Source of the DNA: Mikrocytos mackini
Lineage: Eukaryota; Endomyxa; Ascetosporea; Mikrocytida; Mikrocytiidae
DNA length: 57,570 nucleotides
Direction: 5' to 3'
NCBI GenBank assembly: GCA_030180075.1
Contig: JASNJN010000117.1
Coordinates: 1-57,570 of the forward strand
A program made the translations under genes and the position numbers. Numbering within the stretch: position 1 is the stretch's first letter; each line of letters begins with the position of its first letter. Shown one piece after another: positions 11,310 through 21,246 of this stretch. The notes under the pieces are model-generated. The model searched no databases, was not told the DNA's origin, and saw nothing but the letters and a program-made list of their open reading frames with translations.

Positions 11310-12764
11310 ATGACAGAAGACAACACAACGTCGGTAAGAGACTTAGTGATGGGAAAGAGGTATAATTTGACGTTAATTATAAATTCGGTAAATGAATGGA
11401 AAGAAGCCAAGAATAAGTCATGTTACTGTGTACTAGTTGCTTGTGATTTAACATACAACCCCTACAAACACGCCCCTCTAGTAACAGTCGTTATATTTTG
11501 CTCCTGGGCATACAACAACCTGGAGTTTGTACCTGGGCAAATTATTGTGTTAAAAGAAGCAACATACCAGTATTTCGAAGGAAGCTATTCCCTGCAGCTG
11601 AATATATCAGCAGGGAATCGTCGGGCATTGACTCTAAAAACCCCCAGTATTGGTATGGACAAATTTTTGAGGCTTTTTGCACATAAGAATAAAGCAAACC
11701 TTCGAACAAGACTTGATTTGGAGAGGGAAATAATCCAGTACGAAATATTCTCAACATATCTTTCGACGTTTTGCGGTGAAATAGGAGCCGACGTTGAATA
11801 TCGTTCATTCGACGAGCTTACTGAAAAACATAGCTTTCAATCAGTATCAATAATAGGAGAACTTTATAAAGAAGCGGGAAGATCTTTATATTCCAACTAT
11901 CCGGAATTCGTTTTGCAGGACCCGGAGAACTATACAACAATGTTGTTCAAAGCTAACACGCCTTCTTCGTTGCTTTTCCTATCAGAAGATATTCAGGAAG
12001 AAGGGAAGAATGTGTTCGCTGTAATAATTCCCAATCCAACAAATATAAAGACATACGGAGAATCGGAAATAAAAGTCAAGTTCTCAAACTTGATGTTCTT
12101 TGTAGACACATCGAATATGCGGTTTGGATTTTTATACACAAAATTCTCCTCTTATGTGCTCGAAAGTGAAAACAGAACTTCAGGTGAGCCAATAGAAATA
12201 AAAAACTACGATGTCTGCAAACACATTAAAAGCTTTGGAGAAAACGACGAATTTCTAAAGTGTGACGAAAGATCTCTGAACAAAATTATAAAAATAGGCT
12301 TTACAAAGTATATTCCCTTAAAGTTTTGCCTTTTTAACATTACAATATTCCAGGACTGTTTTGTTAAATGCCGGATGATAGATATTGTTCCTTGTACATC
12401 CAAAGAGACTATTGTAGACTTCTGCAAAATATGTAAGGTGTCAAGGAACGGGGAATATAACGACGACACGAAGAAACTTGAATGTAAAATATGCGGGCAG
12501 GGAGAGTTTCTTTTTACGATTTACTGCGTAGTTGTGATAGCAGATAGCACCGAGATGGCGCCTATTCTTCTTCGCGACGAATGGATAAAGGCATTTTTAG
12601 GAGAAAGCGACGATTCTTCATATAGTGAACTTAGAACGAGAATACAATATTTCATTGACATTGTAAAAAATCAATCGCCAACAGTCGTAGTGAAAATAGA
12701 TTTCAGAGAAAACCTGTTAGCAATGCGTGAGTTACTTTATTTCCCCAAATTAACTAATGTATAG
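11310..12764 (+). CDS. POT1-like telomere single-strand binding protein
   Basis: The product has 484 residues. The first 110 match the Telo_bind OB-fold of POT1: SVRDL..GKRYNL near the start, a C-rich strand followed by a D at about 48, VTVVIF, then a PGQIIVLKEATYQYFEGS segment equivalent to the GDIVRLHR..Q.Y block. POT1 binds the G-rich single-stranded telomere end and controls telomerase access. The C-terminal part has a CxxC...CxxC zinc site at residues 372, 375, 392 and 395, followed by FTIYCVVVIAD. This layout is also known from RPA1 and from the third OB-fold of POT1. An RPA1-type protein is the main alternative; the N-terminal domain favours POT1. Confidence 0.62.
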   Translation: MTEDNTTSVRDLVMGKRYNLTLIINSVNEWKEAKNKSCYCVLVACDLTYNPYKHAPLVTVVIFCSWAYNNLEFVPGQIIVLKEATYQYFEGSYSLQLNISAGNRRALTLKTPSIGMDKFLRLFAHKNKANLRTRLDLEREIIQYEIFSTYLSTFCGEIGADVEYRSFDELTEKHSFQSVSIIGELYKEAGRSLYSNYPEFVLQDPENYTTMLFKANTPSSLLFLSEDIQEEGKNVFAVIIPNPTNIKTYGESEIKVKFSNLMFFVDTSNMRFGFLYTKFSSYVLESENRTSGEPIEIKNYDVCKHIKSFGENDEFLKCDERSLNKIIKIGFTKYIPLKFCLFNITIFQDCFVKCRMIDIVPCTSKETIVDFCKICKVSRNGEYNDDTKKLECKICGQGEFLFTIYCVVVIADSTEMAPILLRDEWIKAFLGESDDSSYSELRTRIQYFIDIVKNQSPTVVVKIDFRENLLAMRELLYFPKLTNV

Positions 12765-12844
12765 TTTTATTATCATATCCAATAAGCTAAATTAACCGTG
12801 GTTTTCTTCTTTGTTACAAATTTTCAAATAAATGTTTTCGTTTT

Positions 12845-13753
12845 ATGTTTTTGAAGAATCTGGATTTTGATGTGCAATTGAGGACAAAGGAGCACACAAT
12901 ACTAACCCGCAATTTTGTAGGAGACCTTACCAAACACAAACACATCCTCTTCCTATATGGGACTACCGGAACGGGCAAGACATCACTTGTAGAATATTTT
13001 TTTAATGTCACAATGCGTAAAGAACATAAGAACGTGAAATATTATTACTATAACATTATAAGGACGAGAAGTGAAAGACTAACCCAGTTATTTCCGATTC
13101 TGAACTCGAAGAAAAAAGAAAAACACTTCATAGTGCTTGACGAGGTTGACAAAGCAGACAGCCAGCTGGTTGTTAAGACCATACAAAACCTCCTAGAAGT
13201 TACAAATGAAAATAAAATGGTATACTTTATATTGGTCGCGAACGACTTTAGGTTCTTTGAAAAGAAGTTCAAAACCATAGGAAAGAAGCTTGTACTGAAA
13301 ATTCCTTTCCCTCCTTTTGATAAAGAAGCTATAAAGAAGTACCTGCGAAAAATATTCATAGAAAATAATCAGCCGAATAAAAAGAAGAAGTGTTTTATAG
13401 AAGATATGATTAATCTTGTAGCAGTAAAAATAGGAAACAAAAAACCGGACATCCGAAAGTCGTTAGTGTTGTGCCAGGAGTTAATTGCAAACAAACAACA
13501 GGAAGGAACTACAAACGAAACTCGGATACCCGAACGGGCTAAAGAAGTGCTGACGATTATCCTTTCAAAATTCGACAAAGAAGTCTGGGTAAAAGAAACA
13601 CAAATTTTAGCACTAGCAAACAGTCTAAACAAACTAAACTCGAAGTTAAGTTCTACGTATATAAAGGAAAATTTGGAAATATTATGTAGTCTCGGAAAAA
13701 TCGAGTGTAAGACAGAAAAGTCCAACACTCTTTATAAATCTATCTCTAATTAA
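12845..13753 (+). CDS. AAA+ ATPase of the CDC6/ORC1 replication-initiator family
   Basis: The protein has 302 residues. Walker A GTTGTGKT is at residues 39-46, Walker B FIVLDEVD at 95-102, sensor 1 Asn at 133 (VAND) and the sensor 2 motif PDIRKSL with Arg at 205. The last 70 residues fit a winged-helix domain. CDC6 and ORC1 load the MCM helicase at origins. At 302 residues with no N-terminal BAH domain it is closer to CDC6 or to a minimal ORC1; the two cannot be separated by eye. The frame is intact. AAATTT lies at 12818-12823, 21 bp before the ATG. The gene follows the POT1-like gene by 80 bp on the same strand. Confidence 0.85.
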   Translation: MFLKNLDFDVQLRTKEHTILTRNFVGDLTKHKHILFLYGTTGTGKTSLVEYFFNVTMRKEHKNVKYYYYNIIRTRSERLTQLFPILNSKKKEKHFIVLDEVDKADSQLVVKTIQNLLEVTNENKMVYFILVANDFRFFEKKFKTIGKKLVLKIPFPPFDKEAIKKYLRKIFIENNQPNKKKKCFIEDMINLVAVKIGNKKPDIRKSLVLCQELIANKQQEGTTNETRIPERAKEVLTIILSKFDKEVWVKETQILALANSLNKLNSKLSSTYIKENLEILCSLGKIECKTEKSNTLYKSISN

Positions 13754-13815
13754 CTCATTATGTATTTATAACCCATTCTATCGGATAGAATTATCTTGCA
13801 AGGAAAACTTCCGCT

Positions 13816-14002
13816 TTAATATAAAATACGTGTTCCCGAATAGACCTTTTTGAATATCTTACATTTACAATGGTTACATCTCAGTTGGGCGATGTCTCGC
13901 GTTCTAATCTCCATTCCACACTCTTTATTGCTAAATACTGAAACATTCGTACGTAAGTATGCCCGCGTCCGTGTTTACATTTGGTCTGTTTGTTGATTCC
14001 AT
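13816..14002 (-). CDS. RPB12/RPABC4-like RNA polymerase subunit with a candidate 16-nt intron
   Basis: This gene is too short and split to show as one frame. From the ATG at 14002, 64 nt read to TYECF, where the frame hits stops. Removing the 16 nt 13923-13938 (GT...AG) restores the frame and gives a 56-residue protein. It then reads YECFKCG, followed by DIAQLRCNHC and a basic tail KIFKK. That is the CxxCG...IxCxxC...RIxxK layout of RPB12, the zinc subunit shared by RNA polymerases I, II and III. Without the removal the first CxxC pair is broken. The tail is about three residues shorter than usual. It lies 117 bp from the divergent acyltransferase gene. A short 16-bp insertion in a dead copy is the alternative to an intron. 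Confidence 0.62.
13923..13938 (-). other. Candidate 16-nt spliceosomal intron
   Basis: On the minus strand it begins GTATTTAG and ends ATAAAG, so it has GT-AG ends. Its length is not a multiple of three, and its removal restores both the frame and the CxxC zinc ligand pair of the RPB12-like gene. No classical branch-point motif is obvious. Confidence 0.45.
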
Positions 14003-14095
14003 TTTTACTTTTAAAGTTTGAGTTTTAGAAACGAGTTATCAGCGACTACAATATACTAAACAACACAAAGATCACTAATTTGAATAACAATAGAC

Positions 14096-14101
14096 AAATT
14101 T
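14096..14101. promoter_or_regulatory. AAATTT signal of the acyltransferase gene
   Basis: The hexamer lies 18 bp before the ATG at 14120. Confidence 0.4.
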
Positions 14102-14119
14102 GAAAATCAAAGAATTTAA

Positions 14120-15394
14120 ATGCTGCAACAGAAATTGAAAATCAAAACTTCCCGTCTTCTTCCAGGGGACAGCCCATGGCACATATACAAAACACTAACT
14201 CCTTTATTCTACATATCGAGGTTTGTTATATGGTTTCCAAGAATTATAATATCGATGTGTGTTTACTTCACATCTTTCCTTCTTACTTTCACTATTGTTA
14301 CCTTCAGATTGCATACAGTCCCAATTATAAACAAGGCTGTTAAACTGGCACTTTACGCTAACTTCAGAGTGTTATTGCTTGTTCTAGGAATAGTTAAGAT
14401 AACCACAAGGCGTCAAATTGCCAAGAATCGCGACGTAAGATGTGTGGTAGCCAACCACACGTCAATATTTGATCCTGTTCTGGCTTTTTGTGTGGGTGCT
14501 TTTTCGTTCGTTTCAAAAATAGAGGTCAGAAACAATTTCATTCAACGTTATATAGGAGAATTCTTTGATACAATTTACTTGGAAAGGACTGAGAGGAATA
14601 TCCAAACCATATCTGATGCGCTTAAGACGTCGTCTTGTTCTTCACCAGTACTACTATACCCAGAAGGCTCTACAAACAGAGGGTATTGTCTTCTTGATTT
14701 CGGACATGGGGATATTTTTAATGATGTGAAGTTAGAAGTACTTTCAATAAAATACTCATGTTTCCATGTATTTTCTCAATGCAATGGATGTTCTTCTTTG
14801 ATTAATTTTAGCAGACTTACAACAAAGAACTTTTTATCTGTAATAGAAATACTATCTTATTTAAATTTGTACGAAATTACTGTCTCCTCGGATTATATAA
14901 ATAAAGAAGTAAAACATAAATTAGACGAGGCCAAAAGGATCTTTCAACAAAACCTTGCATTAAAAGTTTCGAGCTTTACAAGGTTCGATATTTTGATAAA
15001 CATGGCCGCTTCTCGCTTTTGTGAAACAGACACTCTGTTTATCAACGACGAATATATCTGTTTTAAAGAACTCAGGAAAATGAATTGTCATTTCGAAACC
15101 TGTAGTAAGATATCGACTGAATTAACAGTTGGACATATATTATCCATGATAGGAAAGTTCAAAGATATTTTAAAGAAAGGCAATACGAAATATTTGATAG
15201 AAGAGTCGGCTATTTTTGACATGTTTGGAATTACAAACAAACCTGAAGAGAAGTTATTATCATCTAGACTTAATTATGCTAACTATGAAGATATAGAAAT
15301 AGGAGATGTAAAGACTAATCATAAGGGGGAATCTGGTGTGTCTTTATTAGATTTTATCATTTGTAACATTTTAAAGAATTTTATAAAATCGTAA
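14120..15394 (+). CDS. Lysophospholipid/glycerophosphate acyltransferase (PlsC family)
   Basis: The protein has 424 residues. Two hydrophobic segments at about 30-65 and 78-95 anchor it to a membrane, probably the ER. The acyltransferase domain follows, with motif I NHTSIFD (His113, Asp118) and motif III PEGSTN (181-186). The family moves an acyl group from acyl-CoA to lysophosphatidic acid or another lysophospholipid in phospholipid synthesis. The 230 residues after motif III have no clear domain; this long tail is more like LPCAT/GPAT-type members than the short bacterial enzymes. The substrate cannot be told from the sequence. The frame is intact. Confidence 0.85.
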   Translation: MLQQKLKIKTSRLLPGDSPWHIYKTLTPLFYISRFVIWFPRIIISMCVYFTSFLLTFTIVTFRLHTVPIINKAVKLALYANFRVLLLVLGIVKITTRRQIAKNRDVRCVVANHTSIFDPVLAFCVGAFSFVSKIEVRNNFIQRYIGEFFDTIYLERTERNIQTISDALKTSSCSSPVLLYPEGSTNRGYCLLDFGHGDIFNDVKLEVLSIKYSCFHVFSQCNGCSSLINFSRLTTKNFLSVIEILSYLNLYEITVSSDYINKEVKHKLDEAKRIFQQNLALKVSSFTRFDILINMAASRFCETDTLFINDEYICFKELRKMNCHFETCSKISTELTVGHILSMIGKFKDILKKGNTKYLIEESAIFDMFGITNKPEEKLLSSRLNYANYEDIEIGDVKTNHKGESGVSLLDFIICNILKNFIKS

Positions 15395-15480
15395 TGGTAA
15401 CGATGTTTGGGAAGTTTAAATAAGTTTTAGCTAGTTTTTCGAATTTAACTGTTGAAGCAAACTAATTAAAGCCACCAAAA

Positions 15481-17322
15481 TTAAAAGATACTGCATTTAT
15501 TTCCCAAGCATCCGGCATTCTTTTTTTTGTTCTTTTTTCTCCTATTTATTCCTTGGCCCGGACTGCCAACATCCCCGCTCTGACTTTTAGAGTTTACAGG
15601 TGAAATGGACTTTGCAAATTCAGACACTTCCGTCGCAACTTTCGTTCTCATCGTCTCATTGGTAAAACTCTCCTTTAGTCTGTGGTCCACTTCTGTGCAT
15701 TTTTGCACGTCCTTGTAATCTTTTATTTTCTGCTTCATATCAAATACACTGACTCTACTGTTTGCATCTACAAGGACATCAATACTGTCTACTTTGGACA
15801 CCTTTGTTTCCTCGTCACTTTCCCCCACAAAGTTGATGCTACTTTCTCGAGTTCCGTATGTTCTGACTAAAGAAAACAGTGGGTTTACTTCGCTCGTAAG
15901 TCTGTTATCTGTTCTTTTATTTGGCTGTTCTATATTACAATGTCGAGGATATATCTTGGAGAAGGACAAGGAAAAAGGGTCCCTGTTGATGTTGTAAGAC
16001 GAAGCTCTTTGTTGTGAAGATTTCGACGGCAAAGGACGAGAAAGATATTTCGATATGTTAAACTTTTGCCAGTCGTATATTTGATCATTCAAATAGCCTT
16101 TCGAAACCAATCCTTTTCTGAACACTCCATTTAGAAAGCTGTAATCCGGATCCTCCTTAAACCCCAGGCATCTTGAATAGTTGTATAAAATCAAGAACTC
16201 GTTTTCTAAGCCTTTACATATTTCTTCTGGAACCATGCTCTTCTTCTTTTCTCCAATGACTTCATGCGCGGGCAGATTTCCCTTCCTTCTAAGTCCCATC
16301 CATTCCAACTTCCCTCGCGCGAAATACACCAGGGTGTTGGCCAGAGATTCTAAATCATCCCTTCTGGACTGAGTAAAACCGCTATGGTTGTTTATAGAAG
16401 CGTATCTTGCCGTCCCTGACATACTCCCCGTCCTTCGTTTTTCTATGTGCTTGTCGTCTATCTTCCAGTATCTACACAATCCCAAATCAATACAATATAC
16501 AGCCGGTACTCCTTCGTTGTATACCTTAGTTTTATTGGTCCTAGGTCTCGCTAAGAGGAAATTGGCCGGCTTAAGGTCCCGGTGAACCAACCCTGCGCCA
16601 TGAAGTAATTCCAACGCACCCAGAAACTGAAGTGCTAACATAAACGTTGTTTTGGTCGAAAATTTCCTACCAACTAAATTGAACACGTCTTCTAAGTTCG
16701 GGCCCAGTAGCTCAAGGACTAGAATATTGTACCCTTTAAATCTCCCAAAATAATAAACCTGCGGGAAAGGGTAATGTTTGGATGATATTCCGTTCCTGCT
16801 ATCCTTGTCTGAAATGTGAACTTTGTAATAATTTCTAATTGTGTTGTAGGCTTTACATTCGTTTGTGAGCTGGCTTGCTGTTGATCCTTCTTTGAGGATG
16901 ATTGGTTCGCTCTTGATACTCACATGGCATTTCCTAATCAGGTCGTAACCACGAAAAACTGTTCCAAAAGAGCCGCTGCCAATTTTCTTTTGTATCAAGT
17001 ACCTCTTTTTAACTATCTGACTTAGCAAGTCGAGCTCCGATGCCTCCTTGTGTTTCTCGCGGCCAGGCCGTTTTTTGTTTCCCATAATTCCAAAGTTACC
17101 AAATTCTTTTCGAACTATTTTATTCCTAGGTGTAGCGGCATTGAACGATGTGTTTTCTTGTGTATCAGGTGTTAAAAGAGGTTTGATAGGCATAGGAGGT
17201 GAATATATGATGTTAGGGATATAATGCTGTAGATGGCTTGATGAAAGAAGTCTTTTGCGGGAATATTTCAAAGGAGATATTTGTTTCTTGTCTGAATTGT
17301 CTTCCTTGCTCTTGTGTTCCAT
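15481..17322 (-). CDS. Casein kinase 1 family Ser/Thr kinase with a CaaX end
   Basis: The protein has 613 residues. The kinase domain spans about 108-400: glycine loop GSGSFG (115-120), Lys137 in VSIK, HRDLKPANF (248-256), and the CK1 hallmark TARYASIN with RRDDLES in place of the APE motif. The DFG motif reads DLG (279-281), an uncommon change. About 105 residues lie before the domain and 200 low-complexity Ser/Lys-rich residues after it. The last residues are a Lys/Asn-rich cluster, CLGNK and CSIF, so the C-terminus fits a CaaX prenylation box behind a basic patch. Yeast Yck kinases also use a lipid tail, to sit at the plasma membrane. AAATTT (17325-17330) is 2 bp before the ATG. The frame is intact. 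Confidence 0.92.
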   Translation of the reverse strand: MEHKSKEDNSDKKQISPLKYSRKRLLSSSHLQHYIPNIIYSPPMPIKPLLTPDTQENTSFNAATPRNKIVRKEFGNFGIMGNKKRPGREKHKEASELDLLSQIVKKRYLIQKKIGSGSFGTVFRGYDLIRKCHVSIKSEPIILKEGSTASQLTNECKAYNTIRNYYKVHISDKDSRNGISSKHYPFPQVYYFGRFKGYNILVLELLGPNLEDVFNLVGRKFSTKTTFMLALQFLGALELLHGAGLVHRDLKPANFLLARPRTNKTKVYNEGVPAVYCIDLGLCRYWKIDDKHIEKRRTGSMSGTARYASINNHSGFTQSRRDDLESLANTLVYFARGKLEWMGLRRKGNLPAHEVIGEKKKSMVPEEICKGLENEFLILYNYSRCLGFKEDPDYSFLNGVFRKGLVSKGYLNDQIYDWQKFNISKYLSRPLPSKSSQQRASSYNINRDPFSLSFSKIYPRHCNIEQPNKRTDNRLTSEVNPLFSLVRTYGTRESSINFVGESDEETKVSKVDSIDVLVDANSRVSVFDMKQKIKDYKDVQKCTEVDHRLKESFTNETMRTKVATEVSEFAKSISPVNSKSQSGDVGSPGQGINRRKKNKKKNAGCLGNKCSIF

Positions 17323-17696
17323 TCAAATTTATGTACAGAAAAATGTAAGATAAAATTCGTTCGAAATTGAAATTTTATTCAACTCATTATTCTAACTATA
17401 ATCACTACAATAATAAGATTGTTGATGTAAAATTTTTATAATACATCAATGTATGAATCGTGGCTTATATGAAGCCTAGGCTAAGAGAGAAGTTAAATAC
17501 CGATCTATTTCTGCAACAAGTTTTTTGATAAATTATACCGAGGAACTTCATTAGGAATAAAAAACTAAACAACAATATGATTTTGCAGAATTTTGTTTTA
17601 AGACAACATTTTAAAAAGGAATTACAATTTTTAAACCTATAAAAGAAATTAATATTTCTTTCTTTCAGCATTGATAAAATTAAAAAAAAATGGTCC

Positions 17697-18420
17697 ATGA
17701 TAAAAAAATCAAAGTGCAAGGCTTGGATAGTGAATCCACAGGTAGGCAAAGACACGCTGAAGTGGAATCCCTTCGTACGCCAGACCAAAAGAGGCATTAA
17801 CTTGTCTGGCCCTCCGTTCAAGGCTGCCATGAAAATGGAAAAGGTCGGGGCGGATAAAGGGCAGAGTCCCCCGCGTAGACCCAAAAAAGGTGCACTGATG
17901 TGCAGTAACGGCGAGCAGCGGGAACGTATAAGTGCAATAAACGCCACTCCGATAAATAAAATTATATATCCCAATCCCGGTCCCAAATCAAAACGTGGAA
18001 GGCCAAAAAAGCCCAAAGCGAAAACCCAGGTGTCGATAGACAAATGGGTCGTCTCAAGCATATCTTGTAAAACTGAAACAGGCAATAAAAAAATTGTTCA
18101 TAAAAAGTCCAAACCGAAAGGAGAGGGCCCAGTTTTTGTACCAAAGTGGAAAAATCCAAATTGGTTAGGCTTCAGGGTCCCGAAATCTATTGAAACACAA
18201 AAGCAACGGGACCACTTTTTTAAAATTTTATATTTTAAAGAAAATCAAAAAAGTGGTCCTGAAAATGACAAAGCAAAACAAGAAGTTAGAGACAATATAT
18301 CTCACTGATAAAGGAGAGAAGAAATATGGAAGCAAACCCGAGAGGGGGAAAACGCTTCAAACGGGGAGGAGTGAAAAGCAGGAAAGAAAGCCGGCTTACA
18401 CTCCCTTCGATCCCAAATGA
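17697..18420 (+). pseudogene. Basic protein with an AT-hook-like motif, broken by a foldback
   Basis: The plus strand has 203 codons from 17697, then the product continues in another frame to the stop at 18418. Composition is Lys/Pro-rich, with KRGRPKKPK (an AT-hook core GRPKK) in the middle. The DNA is clearly richer in GC than its neighbours, like the LINE regions at 1-2 kb and 48-49 kb, so it may be part of a LINE coding frame. A perfect 13-bp foldback at 18209-18259 sits where the two frames meet. The minus-strand frame over the same bases is hydrophobic and looks like a shadow. No family was recognised. Confidence 0.4.
18209..18259. repeat. Perfect 13-bp inverted repeat (hairpin)
   Basis: The arms are GGACCACTTTTTT (18209-18221) and its exact complement (18247-18259), with a 25-bp AT-rich loop. 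It lies inside the basic-protein frame and may be a small inserted foldback or a transcription end signal. Confidence 0.7.
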
Positions 18421-19066
18421 GATTCCAACGGTAATTTGGCAATTTTTTAATTACCGGTATCATGCTTCGATACCGGGATTTTTACACTAATATAATAAAT
18501 AAAACAGAATACTTGTGTATTTAATAAATTAAACATATGTTTTTAACTTTTTACGTGTCATAAACACAAGGTAACGAAATAAATATTTATTGTTTTGTAA
18601 ATTTTAAATTTAAATTTGAATTTCAACCAATAAATTTTCAACTGAATAGCATTACAATCTGGATTTGGAATATGTTAAATATTTTTATAAACTGTAATAT
18701 ATTATAAATTTATAAATTGGAATACATCTGTCATTATTTTGCTATTTAAATACAAATTTAAAATTAATGTTACAATGCTCCATTAAATACTCAATATTAT
18801 GGTCTGAAAATTAAACACACGTTTTACAAATACACAATCAAACTATATGTGGATTAAACTACGTGATTTGTAATGCAATATTGAACTAAAATTTTGAAAT
18901 CGATTAGAATTGAAAATTTGAAATATATACATGATATTTACTTGCTATATACAATCTCTATGGATCTTAGATGTATACGCCCCCCTTTGCCATAAACATA
19001 AATTTTATTTTTGAAATTTTAACTTTTGAAAAATCAAAAAATTTTAATATACACCTCCAGTGAGTG
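18421..19066. repeat. Copy B of the diverged repeat (partner of 2401-6001)
   Basis: It begins GAGATTCCAACGG, as copy A does, and aligns with 2403-2880 and 4720-4880. Shared stretches include TACCGGTATCATGCTTCGATAC and the segment around CAATCTCTATGGAT. It carries a single TTTGTAAT-like site (ATTTGTAAT) where copy A holds the hAT. The alignment ends close to the left end of the hAT at 19072. Confidence 0.8.
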
Positions 19067-19071
19067 ATATA

Positions 19072-21045
19072 TAGGGTGCGGATAATATATGAAGTCATAT
19101 ATTGACATATATTATCATATACCAACATACAAAAAGTCATATGTAAATTTTTTTAAAAAAGTCTTATTTTTTGGTATAAAAACACATAATCCCGACCCAA
19201 TTATATCTATAACAGATATGTGCTTTGTTAAATAAGAACATGTATTGTTACATTATATTTCTATTTTCAAATTTCAAAAATGCCTAAAAAATTTAACACC
19301 GGAGAAGAGATATTTAACCGTATTGATGACCCGTTTGGCGAGACATGGGATTTCAATTACTTCAGACAAGTAATCAAATGCAAACATTGCTTCTCTGAAT
19401 TTGGAGTAGGTAAAAATGATAGAAATTCGACGATAAAATTCCGAGCACAACAACATATCAAAACTTCTTCACGTTTAATGAACCTAAAAATACCAAAATT
19501 ACATCCATATACTAACCACAAGTTAGTAAAAGATACTATGACAAAAACAAACTTCAAACAAGATCTTTCTTCTGTCTTTTTCAAGACCAATCTTCCATTC
19601 AGACTTCTTAATAACGATAACTTCCAAGAATTCGTACGGAAATATACGGGATTTAGTTGCCCCGACGAGTCAACAGTTAGGAAATTATATCTTGAACGTG
19701 TATATGAGGAACGATTGTCAAAGTTAAAAAACATACCCACGAAAAAGACTTCTATATTTTTTGTGATGAATCACAAGATATGAATAATCGATTCTTATTG
19801 GCCATAATGATTGGATTTCTCGACCGGCCATATGTTACTAAGCCTTTTCTTCTATCTTTAAAAGAACTACAGGAAGTGAATAGCTCAACAGTAAATCAAA
19901 CAATAACTCAAAGTTTGTCTAAATTATTCAATAACAAAGTACCATATTCATGTTTCAAAGGGATAGTAACAGATGGAGCAGCTTATATGCGTAAAACATG
20001 CAATTATTTAAAAGACCTTTTCCCAAAATTACTTCACATTACATGTATAACTCACGCACTTCATAGACTATGTGAGAAAATCAGAGAAGAAAACGAAGAA
20101 ATTAACGAATTCGTTTCCAATTTTAAAAGAATTCTCATAAAAAACAACAGAAGGAAATCGTTGTTTAAATCTTCTACGTGCCTTCCTCTTCCAAATTTTT
20201 CTGTATTGACTAGATGGGGAACTTGGATAGAATGTGTCTCTTACATTTCAAAGAACTTTGCAAAAATTCTTCATTTCATTGACAGTATTAAAAATGAATC
20301 TTCAAACTCATCAGCGGTCAAGAACATTCCTGTATTGATTTCTAATCGTAAATTGGAAAAGAAATTTGAATTCATTCATACCAGGTTTTCTTTTCTAACA
20401 AATTCAATTTCTAAATTGGAGGCTAGTCTTTCTTTGGGAGAAGTGGTTTCTATAGTTAACGAAGTTGAAAGTCAAATAAATGAAACTCACTATATGGAAA
20501 AACTTTCACAACTTATAGCTAAGAACAAAGACTTTGTTTATCTACGGAATCTGTATGAAAAGTGCAAAAAAAACAGCGAAGAAATGGTTGAGTTTCAGGA
20601 TAGCTTTTCTCTTTTCACATCTCTCCCTTTGACGAGTGTTGATGTTGAACGTGTATTCAGCGTTATGAAAAGCACATAACAGCTTAGGTCTAATTTGACG
20701 GTCGAATCATTGGAGAAGTTGCTGTATCTGAGGTGGAATTCGAGGATGGGCTTAAGTAAATAGCCTGTTGATCGGCGTTCTAAATCTGGTATTAGTATTA
20801 TTGTATGCAGTTGTTAGTTTATCTCTTCAGTTTATCTCAGTTCTTTTAACATTTGTACAAACCCAAACTCTTGAAAATTAACTTTCAGAACGCTCCACAG
20901 TCCTTATATTCACAAGGATATTTTTCAAACTTTAAAAACTTTAAACTTTGACATCAATTTTGAATCAAGTAAGATAGCTTTTTTTTAAAAGAAGATAAAG
21001 AAATTAATTAATTAATAGAATAATATTTCCTATCTTCGTCATATG
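19072..21045 (+). mobile_element. hAT-type transposon, left end visible
   Basis: The left end reads TAGGGTGCGGATAATATATGA, typical of hAT ends, followed by repeated CATATA motifs. A related end (TAGGGGTAGGATTATATATGA) stands alone at 53030. The right end could not be fixed; a different CAGGGTTGG end starts at 21052. The transposase frame is inside. Confidence 0.6.
19280..20763 (+). pseudogene. hAT transposase with a frameshift and a nonsense codon
   Basis: The ATG at 19280 (AAATTT at 19269-19274) starts a BED-like finger (CKHC...H, residues 35-60). The first frame ends at 19783. The core continues in a second frame that reads FCDESQDMNNR, so one base was lost or gained in the T-run near 19757-19763. 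The second acidic motif is GIVTDGAAY, followed by CITHALH and LTRWGTW. The dimerisation block reads SVDVERVFSVMKS, then meets a TAA at 20677. Reading continues in the same frame as QLRSNLTVESLEKLLYLRW to TAG at 20761, so this TAA is a true nonsense change late in the gene. Confidence 0.85.
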
Positions 21046-21051
21046 TCCAGG

Positions 21052-21246
21052 GTTGGTTTTAGTCCGCGGATAAAACGTTTTGTCCGGGACGCGGTTTAAC
21101 CTGGTTTAAACCGTTTGAAAAATCACAAAACTTTATTTTGACAAAAATTCGAAATTTTCCAATTTTCATATGACATAGCTTCAAACGCACACTTTTTTTT
21201 AGAAAAATGCAGGTATTTATTTTCAAATTTTTAAGACTTAACATAT
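21052..21246. repeat. Remnant with a hAT-like CAGGGTTGG end
   Basis: It starts CAGGGTTGG and has clustered TTTAAACC-type motifs. Bases 21176-21246 match 29268-29345 in reverse orientation, so this is a dispersed repeat. The MULE at 21247 is inserted into it, and no matching right end was found. Confidence 0.5.

Noticed and set aside
13048-13728. Minus-strand frames inside the CDC6-like gene
   Set aside because: Shadows of a clearly conserved AAA+ ATPase.
17465-18085. 206-codon minus-strand hydrophobic frame
   Set aside because: It is the complement of the basic AT-hook-like frame; the plus strand has the better coding signs.
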